In this document: positions 16,268 through 25,119 of the stretch, one piece after another | Position numbering within the stretch: position 1 is the first letter of the stretch | Layout of the letters: each line of letters opens with the position of its first letter | DNA from: Streptomyces fildesensis | GTDB lineage: Bacteria > Actinomycetota > Actinomycetes > Streptomycetales > Streptomycetaceae | Length of the DNA stretch: 64,000 bases | Assembly: GCF_016107395.1 (NCBI RefSeq) | Contig: NZ_JAAIKO010000025.1 | Location: 47,219-111,218, forward strand | Direction of reading: 5' to 3' | Translations under genes and position numbers: made by a program | Notes under the pieces: generated by a model | The model's database searches: none | Seen by the model: the letters and a program-made list of their open reading frames with translations, nothing else | What the model was told of the DNA's origin: nothing

Positions 16268-16897
16268 GTGGTCGCCGTGCCCGCATTTCCCAATCCCTCT
16301 CCCTCTCCCGCCGCATCCCCTTCTCCTGCTCCCACTCCCCCGGATTCCTACGCGCTCCCGCGCTGCGTCGTGCCGTCCTTCCAGCCGATCCGGGCCGGTG
16401 GCGGGCGCGGGCGGATCCGGCTGTGGAGGCCGGTGCACCGCAGGCGCCGGGCCGTGGCCGCGGGGCTGGCGATGGCCGCCGCCGCGCTGGCGGCCTCCGC
16501 CCCGCGCGCGGACTCCCAGGCACCACGCGGTGAACCACACGTACCCCCGGCGGCGACTGCCGCACAGGACGCCCGGGGCGCGCGGGCCATAGCATCCGGT
16601 CGCGATGCGACAGCAGCTCAGGACGTGCGCGACGCCCCGGACACGGTGCGGGCGCCGGTGCGGATCGCGGACGCGGCGGCGGTGCGGCTGTTACGGCCCG
16701 GCGACCGGGTGGACGTGCTGGCCGCCGACCGGGTGGTGGCCGTTGCGGCGCCGGTGGTGTCCGTGCCGGCGGACGGCGGCGAGGCGGCCGGACGCATCGG
16801 TGAGGGCGCGCTGATCGTGCTGGCGGTGCCGCGCCGGACGGCTGCTGCGATCATCGGCGCGGCAGCGTCAACTCCCCTGGCGGTGACGCTGTGTTGA
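16268..16897 (+). CDS. SAF-domain (RcpC/CpaB-like) protein
   Basis: A 209-aa protein. After a Pro/Ser-rich N-terminus and one hydrophobic segment (about 62-77, AVAAGLAMAAAALAAS) comes a disordered linker and a C-terminal domain (about 130-209) with RLLRPGDRVDVLA and RTAAAIIGAAASTPLAVTL, which resembles the Flp pilus assembly protein CpaB/RcpC SAF region. No other pilus genes are nearby. The GTG start at 16268 follows AGAGGCG; GTG 16277 is also possible. It precedes mscL on the same strand. Confidence 0.7.
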   Translation: MVAVPAFPNPSPSPAASPSPAPTPPDSYALPRCVVPSFQPIRAGGGRGRIRLWRPVHRRRRAVAAGLAMAAAALAASAPRADSQAPRGEPHVPPAATAAQDARGARAIASGRDATAAQDVRDAPDTVRAPVRIADAAAVRLLRPGDRVDVLAADRVVAVAAPVVSVPADGGEAAGRIGEGALIVLAVPRRTAAAIIGAAASTPLAVTLC

Positions 16898-16999
16898 CTC
16901 ACTCTTTCGTGTGTACGGATTGGACACCTCACTCCCGGAATGCCATAGGTTGCGGGCCTTGCTGTGCCGTCACCTGTGTGCGGGGAAAGAGAGAATTCA

Positions 17000-17455
17000 A
17001 TGAGCGACGAGAAGACCGGGGTCCTGGGCGGCTTCAAGGAATTCCTGATGCGCGGGAACGTGATCGACCTGGCCGTCGCCGTCGTCATCGGTGCCGCGTT
17101 CACCAGCGTCGTGAGCTCCGTGGTCAAGGGCGTCATCAATCCCCTGGTCGGTGCGTTCGGCACCAAGGATCTGGAGCACTACCGGTCGTGCCTCAAGGGC
17201 CCGTGCGTGGTGAACGACGCGGGCGACGCGGTGAGCGGTATTCCGATCCTGTGGGGCTCGGTGCTCAGCGCGGTCCTCACGTTCGTGATCACTGCCGCGG
17301 TGGTCTATTTCCTGATGGTGCTGCCGATGTCCCGCTACCTGGCGAAGAAGGCGGCGCGGGCCCGGCAGGAGGCCGTGGTGCACGCGGAGGCGGAGGCCGC
17401 CGAGGTGGCGCTGCTGCGCGAGATCCGCGACGTCATGGTGTCCCAGCGCAGCTGA
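17000..17455 (+). CDS. mscL: large-conductance mechanosensitive channel MscL
   Basis: A 151-aa MscL, a homopentameric membrane channel that opens under hypo-osmotic stress. Features are the N-terminal FKEFLMRGNVIDLAVAVVIG (about 13-32, TM1), a periplasmic loop with a C-x5-C pair (SCLKGPC), TM2 (about 90-112) and a cytoplasmic coiled-coil tail. The ATG at 17000 follows GGAAAGAGAG. Length is normal for actinobacteria. A TTGGAC...CATAGG pair upstream could be the promoter. Confidence 0.95.
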   Translation: MSDEKTGVLGGFKEFLMRGNVIDLAVAVVIGAAFTSVVSSVVKGVINPLVGAFGTKDLEHYRSCLKGPCVVNDAGDAVSGIPILWGSVLSAVLTFVITAAVVYFLMVLPMSRYLAKKAARARQEAVVHAEAEAAEVALLREIRDVMVSQRS

Positions 17456-17465
17456 GCCACCTGGA

Positions 17466-17678
17466 TCAGATGTGGTGCGGGGGCTTCTCGTCGAGGAAGC
17501 GGGCGAGGTCGTCGTTCCCGCCGCCCGACGGGCGCTCGCCCCAGCCCCCGTCCGTGTCGTCGGACGACTGCCGGCTGAGCGGGTCGTCGAAGACCAGCGC
17601 GGCGGCGGGGTCGCGCCGCGGCTTCCCGGGCCGTGCTTCGGGCCGGGGGTCGGACTCGGGTGCGGGAGCGGTGCTCAT
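17466..17678 (-). CDS. small conserved hypothetical protein
   Basis: A 70-aa acidic, Pro/Asp/Gly-rich protein with no membrane segment; the C-terminus reads DDLARFLDEKPPHHI. The ATG at 17678 has a strong GGAGG ribosome site. It converges on mscL, 10 bp apart. The function is unknown. Confidence 0.65.
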   Translation of the reverse strand: MSTAPAPESDPRPEARPGKPRRDPAAALVFDDPLSRQSSDDTDGGWGERPSGGGNDDLARFLDEKPPHHI

Positions 17679-17756
17679 GCCTCCAGGGTACGGCCGCGGG
17701 CCTGCCGGGCGGCTCCGCGTCCTCGCGCGCACCGGGCCGCCCCGCGCGGTCCTACG

Positions 17757-18107
17757 TCATCGGTCCTTCGGGCCGAGCAGCCAGATACCGGGCACCACCA
17801 GGAAGGACACCCCGAGGAAGCCGGCGCACCACCAGGCGATGGACGTGTCGCCCCGCATCCACTCATTGACGGCGATGGACAGCGCTCACAGCTGGCCGAT
17901 GACGACCGTGATCGCCGGCGCCGGCCGGGCGGAGAGCTTGGCGGAGCGCTCCGGGTCCTGGTCGGTGCCGGCGCCGGGACCGGGGCCGGTGTGGCGCACC
18001 CGGGGGTCGCCGTAGCCGCTGGTCGGGCGGATCCGGGGGGAGCGCTCGCGCACCGGCCGGTTCAGCCGTGGCCGGTCGCTGCCGGGGTGGTAGGGCGCGT
18101 TGGCCAC
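17757..18107 (-). pseudogene. small two-TM membrane protein interrupted by an in-frame TGA
   Basis: From ATG 18107 the frame codes 73 residues (polar Pro/Arg-rich N-terminus, then a hydrophobic segment AITVVIGQL) and meets TGA at 17886-17888. In the same frame it continues coherently for 42 codons: ALSIAVNEWMRGD, then SIAWWCAGFLGVSFLVV as a second TM segment, then WLLGPKDR and a normal TGA at 17757. The TGA sits mid-helix where TGG (Trp) would fit, so a single G-to-A change explains it. It may be a recent pseudogene, a sequencing error, or stop-codon read-through. Confidence 0.65.
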
Positions 18108-18218
18108 CTGATCGTTCCGCGAAGGTCACCGGCCGCGGCGGCCCAACGGCCCCCAAGCGTCAGCGGGGAGAAACCCCAAGCGCCGGTTTGGGACACCCCG
18201 CCAGCTATACCTGGGGCC

Positions 18219-19379
18219 ATGGAACTCGACATCGACCGGCGTGACCCGGTGTACCGGAACTGGCTCAAGGACGCCGTCGGCAAGGTGCAGGCCGACGCCA
18301 ACCGGTCCGCCGACACCCATCTGCTGTCGGTGCCGCTGCCGGCCGAGTGGGGCATCGACCTGTATCTGAAGGACGAGTCGACGCACCCGACCGGCTCGCT
18401 CAAGCACCGGCTGGCCCGCTCGCTGTTCCTGTACGGGCTGTGCAACGGCTGGATCCGCCCCGGGAAGCCGGTCATCGAGGCGTCCAGCGGCTCGACGGCG
18501 GTCTCCGAGGCGTACTTCGCGAAGCTGATCGGGGTGCCGTTCATCGCCGTGATGGCGAAGAGCACCGTGCGCTCCAAGATCGACCTGATCGAGTTCCACG
18601 GCGGCCGATGTCATCTCGTCGACGACCCCTGCGAGGTCTATGAGGTGGCGGTGCGGCTCGCGGCCGAATCGGGCGGCCACTACATGGACCAGTTCACGTA
18701 CGCCGAGCGCGCCACCGACTGGCGCGGCAACAACAACATCGCCGACTCGATCTTCCGGCAGCTGGCGCTGGAGCGGCACCCCGTACCGGCCTGGATCGTC
18801 GCGACCGCCGGCACCGGCGGAACGTCCGCCACCATCGCCCGCTTCGTCCACTACACCCAGCAGGACACCGGGGTCTGTGTCGCCGACCCGGAGAACTCCG
18901 CGTTCTTCCCCAGCTGGCAGTCGGACGACCCGGACGTCGTCACCGACCGCGGCTCCCGCATCGAGGGCATCGGCCGCCAGCGGGTGGAGCCGAGCTTCGT
19001 CCCCGGGGCGATCGACCGCATGATGCGGGTGCCGGACGCCGCGTCCGTCGCCTGTATCCGCGTGCTGGAACGGCTGCTGGGACGCAAGGCCGGCGCCTCC
19101 ACCGGCACCGGCCTGTGGGCCGCCTTCCGGATCATCTCCGACATGCGGGCGGCCGGCGAACAGGGCAGCGTGGTGGGGCTGTTGTGCGACCCCGGCGAGC
19201 GGTACCTGGAGAAGTACTACTCGGACGAGTGGCTGGCCGCGCAGGGCATCGACATCGCCCCGTTCACCGCGCGGATCGAGCACTTCCTCACGACGGGCGA
19301 ACTCAGCACCGTCGCGCCCAGCACCGTCGCGCCCAGCACCGTCACGCCCGTCAGCGAGCACGCCGCGCAGGCCGTCTGA
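18219..19379 (+). CDS. PLP-dependent cysteine synthase/desulfhydrase family protein (Cds1-like)
   Basis: A 386-aa fold-type II PLP enzyme. DESTHPTGSLKHRLARSL (about 48-65) holds the PLP lysine, EASSGSTAVSEAYFAK (about 88-103) is the substrate/phosphate loop and ATAGTGGTSATI (about 190-201) is the PLP-phosphate loop. The family includes cysteine desulfhydrase Cds1 of mycobacteria, which releases H2S from cysteine. ATG 18219 is the natural start. The C-terminus carries a 15-bp triplicate coding STVAP-STVAP-STVTP. It diverges from the broken two-TM gene. Confidence 0.88.
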   Translation: MELDIDRRDPVYRNWLKDAVGKVQADANRSADTHLLSVPLPAEWGIDLYLKDESTHPTGSLKHRLARSLFLYGLCNGWIRPGKPVIEASSGSTAVSEAYFAKLIGVPFIAVMAKSTVRSKIDLIEFHGGRCHLVDDPCEVYEVAVRLAAESGGHYMDQFTYAERATDWRGNNNIADSIFRQLALERHPVPAWIVATAGTGGTSATIARFVHYTQQDTGVCVADPENSAFFPSWQSDDPDVVTDRGSRIEGIGRQRVEPSFVPGAIDRMMRVPDAASVACIRVLERLLGRKAGASTGTGLWAAFRIISDMRAAGEQGSVVGLLCDPGERYLEKYYSDEWLAAQGIDIAPFTARIEHFLTTGELSTVAPSTVAPSTVTPVSEHAAQAV

Positions 19380-19406
19380 CGCTCAGCGGGCCGGGGACCG
19401 GCGCCG

Positions 19407-19859
19407 TCAGGCCTCCGTGCGGAGCCGCACGGAGGCGAGCGGCACGAAGCCGGGGCCGGATCCCTCGGTGGAGGCGTCGGTCCCCGACAGCCGGCGCAGC
19501 ATCGACAGGGCTATCCGTTCGCCCTGCGCCTTGGCGTGGTCCGCGTTGGGGCCCGCGTACAGCCCGTCGACGGAGGCGCGCCACAGCTGGACCCAGCGGC
19601 CGAAGTGCTCGGCGGTCATCGGCCGGGTGTCGTGCAGGGCGGCGTGCGGGGCGAAGGCGTTGCCGCTGTAGTCGGCCGTCCGGAGCAGGGCGCGTTCCCA
19701 GAAGTCGGTGATCCTGGGGAGGTGGTCCTCGAGGTCGAGGCCCGCGATCTCGGTGAAGTACGGGCCGATCAGCCGGTCGGCGAGCGCCGCCTCGTAGAAG
19801 CGGCGCAGCAGCGTGCCGAGGTCGGCGCGGTCGGCGATGTCGGGCTTGGCAGTGACCAT
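19407..19859 (-). CDS. group III truncated haemoglobin
   Basis: A 150-aa 2/2 globin, expected to bind haem and O2 or NO in the cytoplasm. LLRRFYEAALADRLIGPYF is the N-terminal helix, DHLPRITDFWERALL follows, and MTAEHFGRWVQLW contains the proximal His (EHF) of the group III type. The ATG at 19859 overlaps nothing; the frame extends upstream to 20138 but only as a shadow of LtrA. It diverges from ltrA, about 110 bp apart. Confidence 0.88.
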   Translation of the reverse strand: MVTAKPDIADRADLGTLLRRFYEAALADRLIGPYFTEIAGLDLEDHLPRITDFWERALLRTADYSGNAFAPHAALHDTRPMTAEHFGRWVQLWRASVDGLYAGPNADHAKAQGERIALSMLRRLSGTDASTEGSGPGFVPLASVRLRTEA

Positions 19860-19968
19860 GGTCCTTCCAGGGTCCGTGTGGGGCGGACCGGCCGCCAGGG
19901 CCGAAAGACCCGGATACGGCAGCGTGCCATGGTGTTCCTCGCGCGGGTTCTGCCGCAAGGTGGCCTCC

Positions 19969-21144
19969 ATGAGCAACCCCGCCGGCGCCGCGTTCCGCCG
20001 TATGACCGCCCGCAGCCGTGACGAGGCGCACCGGGCCTCGACCCCGCTCGAGCTCTTTTTCGACCTCTGCTTCGTGGTCGCCGTCGCCCAGGCGGGCGCC
20101 CGGCTGGTGCACGCGCTGGCCGCGGGCCATCCCGGCAACGGGGTCGTCGGCTATCTGCTGGTGTTCTTCGGCATCTGGTGGGCCTGGATGAACTTCTCCT
20201 GGTTCGCTTCCGCCTACGACACGGACGACGTGCTGTACCGGATCACCACGCTGGTGCAGATCACCGGCGTCCTCATCTTCGCCGCCGGCGTGCCGCGCGC
20301 CTTCGACGACAACGACTGGACGATCTCGGTGATCGGCTACTCGGTGATGCGGCTGGCGCTGGCCTCGCAGTGGCTGCGGGCCGCGCGCGGTGAGACCGGT
20401 GACGCGCGCAGCTGCGCGCTGCGGTACGCGTTCGGCGTCACCGTCTGCCAGTTCGGGTGGATCGGGCTGCTCTTCCTGCCCGACGGTGCGAAGGTGTGGG
20501 CGTTCCTCGGCCTGATCGTCGTCGAGCTGTCGGTGCCGCTGTTCGCCGAGCGCCGCCACCAGACGCCCTGGCACCCGCAGCACATCGCCGAGCGGTACGG
20601 CCTGTTCACCATCATCGTGCTCGGCGAGTCGATCGCGGCGGCGACCGTCGCCGTGCAGTCCGCGCTCGACGAGCACGAGGCGGTGGCCGAGCTGCTGCCG
20701 ATCGCGGGCGGCGGGCTGCTGATCGTCTTCGCGGCCTGGTGGATCTACTTCGCCGTGCCCATCGAGGAGCACCTGGTCTCCAACCGCGAGGCGATCCCCT
20801 GGGGTTACGGCCACTACATCGTGTTCGTCTCCGCCGCGGCGATCGGCGCCGGCCTCGAAGTGGCCGTGGAGCAGAGCGTCGGGAAGGCGGAGATCTCGGT
20901 ACGGGCCGCCTCCGCCGCGGTGACCGTGCCGACCGCCGTCCTGTTCTTCACCGTCTGGCTGCTGCACTCCCGGCACTACAAGAGCGGCCTCGCCCAGCAA
21001 CTCGTCCTGCCGGTCGCCTCGTTGCTGGTCCTGGCCTGCACGTTCGCCGGGGAATCGGCGGTGCTACTGGCCGGGGTGGTGTCGGCGCTGACCGTCGCGG
21101 TCGGGGTCACGCTGGCGCGTCGCAGTGTCTCCCCACAGGTCTGA
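19969..21144 (+). CDS. low temperature requirement protein A family membrane protein
   Basis: A 391-aa LtrA-family integral membrane protein with about 11-12 hydrophobic segments. The signature STPLELFFDLCFVVAVAQ lies near residues 24-41, WWAWMNFSWFASAYDTDD near 64-81, and HIAERYGLFTIIVLGES near 204-220. ATG 19969 is chosen; earlier starts overlap the divergent globin gene. The biochemical function of the family is unresolved. Confidence 0.9.
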   Translation: MSNPAGAAFRRMTARSRDEAHRASTPLELFFDLCFVVAVAQAGARLVHALAAGHPGNGVVGYLLVFFGIWWAWMNFSWFASAYDTDDVLYRITTLVQITGVLIFAAGVPRAFDDNDWTISVIGYSVMRLALASQWLRAARGETGDARSCALRYAFGVTVCQFGWIGLLFLPDGAKVWAFLGLIVVELSVPLFAERRHQTPWHPQHIAERYGLFTIIVLGESIAAATVAVQSALDEHEAVAELLPIAGGGLLIVFAAWWIYFAVPIEEHLVSNREAIPWGYGHYIVFVSAAAIGAGLEVAVEQSVGKAEISVRAASAAVTVPTAVLFFTVWLLHSRHYKSGLAQQLVLPVASLLVLACTFAGESAVLLAGVVSALTVAVGVTLARRSVSPQV

Positions 21145-21282
21145 TCAAGGATGGGCAAAGTCCTTCCCACCGCATTCCCACGACCGTACGATCTGCCCCG
21201 ACGACCAGCCTGACCAGGCAATACGGCGTTACGGCGGCGGGGCGCCACGGCGCCGCGGTGTCACGTCAAGGGGGAGCCGGAA

Positions 21283-22044
21283 ATGATCAAGACGGATACG
21301 GCGGGCGGGCCGGGCCGCGGCAGAGCGATGCTGCTGAGCTGGGGCCCGACGGTGCTGTTCAGCATCATCCTGCCGTGGGTCACCTACGGGATGCTGACGG
21401 ACCACGGTGTCGCGCAGGTTCCCGCACTGCTGATCATCTCCGGCTGGCCGGTGGTGGAGATGGTGGTGTACTTCGCGATCCACCGCCGCCTGGACGAGTT
21501 CAGCATCATGATCCTCGGAACGCTGCTGCTGAGCGCGGTCAGCGCGCTGGCCTACAACAGCACCAAGATGGTGTTCATCAAGGACTCGGCGCTGACCGGA
21601 CTGCTCGGACTGGCCTTCCTGCTCAGCCTGTTCGCGAAGCGGCCGCTGATCTTCTACTTCGGCCGCAAGTTCGCGACCGACGGCACCGACGCGGGCGTCA
21701 CGGCCTGGAACGGCCTGTGGGACAAGTACGCGGGCTTCCGCGCCACCCAGCGCATGCTGACGGTGGTGTGGGGCGTCACCTTCCTCGTGGAGTCCGGCAT
21801 CCGCATCGCCCTGACGTACGTGCTCTCCACCGACACGATGGTGGGCGTCTCCGGCGTGCTGCCGTTCGTGTTCACCGCTGGGCTGGTCTTCTACACGATC
21901 CGCACCGGCAGGAAGGGCGAGGCCCGGCGGGTGGCCGCGGAAGCGGCGGAGGCCGCGGCGGCTCCGGCCGACGCCCCGGCGGCTCCGGCCGGCTCCGTCG
22001 GTCCGGCAGCTCCGGCAGCTCCGGCAGCTCCGGCCGAAGCCTGA
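21283..22044 (+). CDS. VC0807-family membrane protein
   Basis: A 253-aa protein with about six hydrophobic segments over residues 15-205 and an Ala/Pro-rich cytoplasmic tail with a repeated PAAPA pattern. SWGPTVLFSIILPWVTYG and DKYAGFRATQRMLTVVWG match the VC0807 family of Actinobacteria. ATG 21283 follows GGGGGAGCCGGAA. The function is unknown. Confidence 0.8.
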   Translation: MIKTDTAGGPGRGRAMLLSWGPTVLFSIILPWVTYGMLTDHGVAQVPALLIISGWPVVEMVVYFAIHRRLDEFSIMILGTLLLSAVSALAYNSTKMVFIKDSALTGLLGLAFLLSLFAKRPLIFYFGRKFATDGTDAGVTAWNGLWDKYAGFRATQRMLTVVWGVTFLVESGIRIALTYVLSTDTMVGVSGVLPFVFTAGLVFYTIRTGRKGEARRVAAEAAEAAAAPADAPAAPAGSVGPAAPAAPAAPAEA

Positions 22045-22082
22045 TGGCCCCGCCACGGGTCTCATCGCATGGGAGAATCGCG

Positions 22083-22877
22083 TCAGAGACCCGTGGCACC
22101 GAGCAGTGATCCGGCCGCGTACGTGACGGCCATCGCCGTCGCCCCGCCCGCCATGTTCCGCAGGACGGCGGGGCGGGCCGGCGCGCTGCCCAGCCGCGCG
22201 CTCTCCCACCCGCACAGCGCGAGCGCGATCAGCACCGCCACCACCGTGACGGACAGCCGCAGCGGCGGAGGCAGCAGCACGATCGCCAGCAGGGGCAGGA
22301 GCGCCCCCGCGGTGAACGCGGCGAAGCTCGCGGCCGCCGCGTGCCACGGGTTGGTCAGTTCGTCGGGGTTGATGCCGAGCTCGACCCGGGCGTGCGCGCC
22401 GAGGGCGTCGCGTTCGGTGAGCTGCTCCGCGACCTCGCGGGCGAGTTCCCGGGTCAGCCCGCGGTCCTCCAGCAGACCGGTGAGCTCGGCGAGTTCCGCC
22501 TTCGGCTCGGTGGCCAGCTCCTCGCGCTCCATGGCCAGGGCGGCCTGCTCGGAGTCGCGCTGGGTGCTGACCGAGACGTACTCCCCCGCCGCCATCGACA
22601 GGGATCCGGCCAGCAGTCCGGCCAGCCCGGCGGTCAGGATCGCCGAACGGGAGTCGGTGGCCCCGGCCACGCCGACGACCAGCCCGGCCGTCGACACGAC
22701 TCCGTCGTTGGCGCCCAGCACCCCCGCCCGCAGCCAGTTCAGCCGGCTCGCGAGCCCGCCCGCGTGGTGCGGCTCACCGTGCTCCACCTCGCTGTGCTCC
22801 ACCTCGCCCTGCTCCACGGGGCCGGCGCCGCCGTCCCGCTCACCGCTGTCCTCGCCGTTCTGCCCGCCGTCACTCAT
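22083..22877 (-). CDS. VIT1/CCC1-family transporter
   Basis: A 264-aa membrane protein of the VIT1/CCC1 (iron/manganese) transporter family. An acidic/His-rich N-terminus (about 1-40) precedes the family core: GANDGVVSTAGLVVGVAGA (about 55-73), a GEYVSVSTQRDSE metal-proximal motif after TM2, a charged helical domain (about 110-170), and three C-terminal TM helices. It probably moves Fe2+ or Mn2+ across the membrane. It converges on the VC0807-like gene. Confidence 0.88.
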   Translation of the reverse strand: MSDGGQNGEDSGERDGGAGPVEQGEVEHSEVEHGEPHHAGGLASRLNWLRAGVLGANDGVVSTAGLVVGVAGATDSRSAILTAGLAGLLAGSLSMAAGEYVSVSTQRDSEQAALAMEREELATEPKAELAELTGLLEDRGLTRELAREVAEQLTERDALGAHARVELGINPDELTNPWHAAAASFAAFTAGALLPLLAIVLLPPPLRLSVTVVAVLIALALCGWESARLGSAPARPAVLRNMAGGATAMAVTYAAGSLLGATGL

Positions 22878-22913
22878 GCCGCGAGGGTCTCATTCCTGAC
22901 CGCCCGCGGGCGG

Positions 22914-24974
22914 TCAGGCCGCGACCGGTGTCCTGGCGTCGTCCGGCACCGGCGGCGCCGCCTCGGGCGCGGCGGGCCTGCGCAGCCCCTTCAGCAGGAC
23001 GACGAGGGCCGCGGTGACGACCGTGCCCGCCGCGACGGCGACCAGGTACAGCCACGGGTTGCCGATCAGCGGCACCACGAAGATGCCGCCGTGCGGGGCG
23101 CGCAGCGTGCAGCCGAAGGCCATCGACAGGGCGCCGGTGACCGCGCCGCCGACCATCGCCGACGGGATGACCCGTAGCGGGTCGGCCGCGGCGAACGGGA
23201 TCGCGCCCTCGGTGATGAACGAAGCGCCGAGCACCCAGGCCGCCTTGCCGTTCTCGCGTTCCGTACGGGTGAAGAGCCGCCCCCGGACGGTCGTCGCCAG
23301 CGCCAGGCCCAGCGGCGGCACCATGCCCGCCGCCATCACGCACGCCATGACCTTGAGGCTGCCGTCGTTCGGGTCGGCCAGACCTCCCACGGCGAAGGCG
23401 TACGCGACCTTGTTCAGCGGACCACCCATGTCGAAGCACATCATCAGGCCGAGGACGACGCCGAGGATGATCGCGTTCGAGCCCGTCAGGCCGTTCAGCC
23501 AGTCGGTGAGCTGCTTCTGGAGCCAGGCGATCGGCTTGCCGACCACCAGGAACATCAGGAAGCCCACCACCGCCGAGGAGATCAGTGGGATCACCACGAC
23601 CGGCATGATGCCGCGCAGCACCGGTGGGATCGCGATCCGCTGGATCGCCATGACGACGGTGCCCGCGAGCAGACCGGCCACCAGGCCGCCCAGGAAACCC
23701 GCGTTGATCGTCAGCGCGATGGCACCGCCGACGATGCCGGGGACCAGCCCCGGCCGGTCCACCATCCCGAACGCGATGTATCCGGCCAGGATCGGGACGA
23801 GGAACGTGAACGCGGTGTCGCCGATCTGGAAGAGCAGCGCCGCCCAGCTCGCGCCCTCGTTCCAGAGGAAGTGATCGGTGACGGAGGGCGCGGCGTTGAT
23901 CTCGTAGCCGCCGATCGCGAAGGCGAGCGCGATCAGCAGCCCGCCGGCGGCGACGAACGGCACCATGTAACTGACGCCGGTCATCAGCCACTTGCGCAGC
24001 CGCGTGCCGAAGCCTTCGGCGGACTCGTCGGGTTCGCCGGCCGTTCCGAACGGCGCATCGCTGCCGTCGGCGCCCGCCGGGTGTGCCGCGGCCGTCACCT
24101 CGCCGCGTTCCGCCCTGCCGCGCGCCTCGGCGATGAGCTCCGGTGCGCGGCTGATACCCGCCTTCACCCCGACGTCCACCGTCGGCTTCCCCGCGAAGCG
24201 CTCCTTGTCGCGGACCTCCACGTCATGGGCGAGGATCACCGCGTCCGCGGCCTCGATCGCCGCCTTCGGCAACTTCTTGAAGCCGGCCGAGCCTTGGGTC
24301 TCCACGGTGATCTGCACACCGGCGTCCCGGGCGGCGTTCTCCAGGGACTCCGCCGCCATGTACGTGTGCGCGATGCCCGTCGGGCACGACGTCACCGCCA
24401 CGACGCGGAACGGCCGCTCCTGCGGAACGCCTTCGGCTGCGGTTTCCGGTGCGGCTTCCGATGCGGTGACGGCCTGGGTGGCCGGGGTGGCCGGCGGTAT
24501 GACCTCCGGCTCCGCGGTCGCGGGCTCCGCTACCGGCCCGCCCGCGATCAGGGCCGCGGCCGTCGCCGGGTCTTCGGCCGTGCGCAGGGCCGCGGTGAAC
24601 TCCGGGTCCATGAGGCGGCGGGCGAGGGCCGACAGGATCGTCAGGTGGTCGGTGTCGGCACCGGCCGGTGCCGCGATGAGGAAGACGAGGTCGGCCGGGC
24701 CGTCCGGGGCGCCGAAGTCGATACGGGTGGCGCTGCGGCCGAACGCGAGGGTCGGCTCGGCGACATGCGCGCTGCGGCAGTGCGGGATCCCGATGCCGCC
24801 GTCGAGACCGGTCGGCATCTGGGCCTCGCGCGCGGCCACATCCGCGAGGAACCCCTCCAGATCGGTGACGCGTCCGGCGGCCACCATCCGCTCGGCGAGC
24901 GAACGTGCCGCCGCTTCCTTGCTGTCGGCGGCCAGGTCGAGATCGACCAGCTCCGCGGTGATCATGGCACTCAT
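22914..24974 (-). CDS. fruA: fructose-specific PTS transporter, EIIABC fusion
   Basis: A 686-aa fusion. EIIA occupies residues about 1-145 with phospho-His65 in GIGIPHCRS. A Pro/Ala/Glu linker leads to EIIB (about 188-285) with phospho-Cys197 in VAVTSCPTGIAHTYMA. EIIC (about 325-665) has about 9 TM segments and the motif GAIPFAAADPLRVIP. It imports fructose as fructose-1-phosphate. ATG 24974 has GGAG at 7 nt. It is the last gene of deoR-fruK-fruA; the 145-bp gap from fruK contains a CGGACGCC/GGCGTCCG hairpin (25080-25104). Confidence 0.95.
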   Translation of the reverse strand: MSAMITAELVDLDLAADSKEAAARSLAERMVAAGRVTDLEGFLADVAAREAQMPTGLDGGIGIPHCRSAHVAEPTLAFGRSATRIDFGAPDGPADLVFLIAAPAGADTDHLTILSALARRLMDPEFTAALRTAEDPATAAALIAGGPVAEPATAEPEVIPPATPATQAVTASEAAPETAAEGVPQERPFRVVAVTSCPTGIAHTYMAAESLENAARDAGVQITVETQGSAGFKKLPKAAIEAADAVILAHDVEVRDKERFAGKPTVDVGVKAGISRAPELIAEARGRAERGEVTAAAHPAGADGSDAPFGTAGEPDESAEGFGTRLRKWLMTGVSYMVPFVAAGGLLIALAFAIGGYEINAAPSVTDHFLWNEGASWAALLFQIGDTAFTFLVPILAGYIAFGMVDRPGLVPGIVGGAIALTINAGFLGGLVAGLLAGTVVMAIQRIAIPPVLRGIMPVVVIPLISSAVVGFLMFLVVGKPIAWLQKQLTDWLNGLTGSNAIILGVVLGLMMCFDMGGPLNKVAYAFAVGGLADPNDGSLKVMACVMAAGMVPPLGLALATTVRGRLFTRTERENGKAAWVLGASFITEGAIPFAAADPLRVIPSAMVGGAVTGALSMAFGCTLRAPHGGIFVVPLIGNPWLYLVAVAAGTVVTAALVVLLKGLRRPAAPEAAPPVPDDARTPVAA

Positions 24975-25079
24975 CGCGCGGCTCCATTGCTCGCGTCCCC
25001 GCCCGGCGGGCGGAACGGACTGTGGGTGGAACGGGGTGCTGCGGCCACCGGGCAGGTCGGCTGCCCGGCGCCCGTCATA

Positions 25080-25104
25080 CGGACGCCCGTTATGAAGGCG
25101 TCCG
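25080..25104 (-). repeat. hairpin in the fruK-fruA intergenic gap
   Basis: Perfect 8-bp arms CGGACGCC / GGCGTCCG around a 9-nt loop. It may be an attenuator or mRNA-stability element separating fruK and fruA expression. Confidence 0.4.
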
Positions 25105-25119
25105 TAATGCCGGCGCCCC

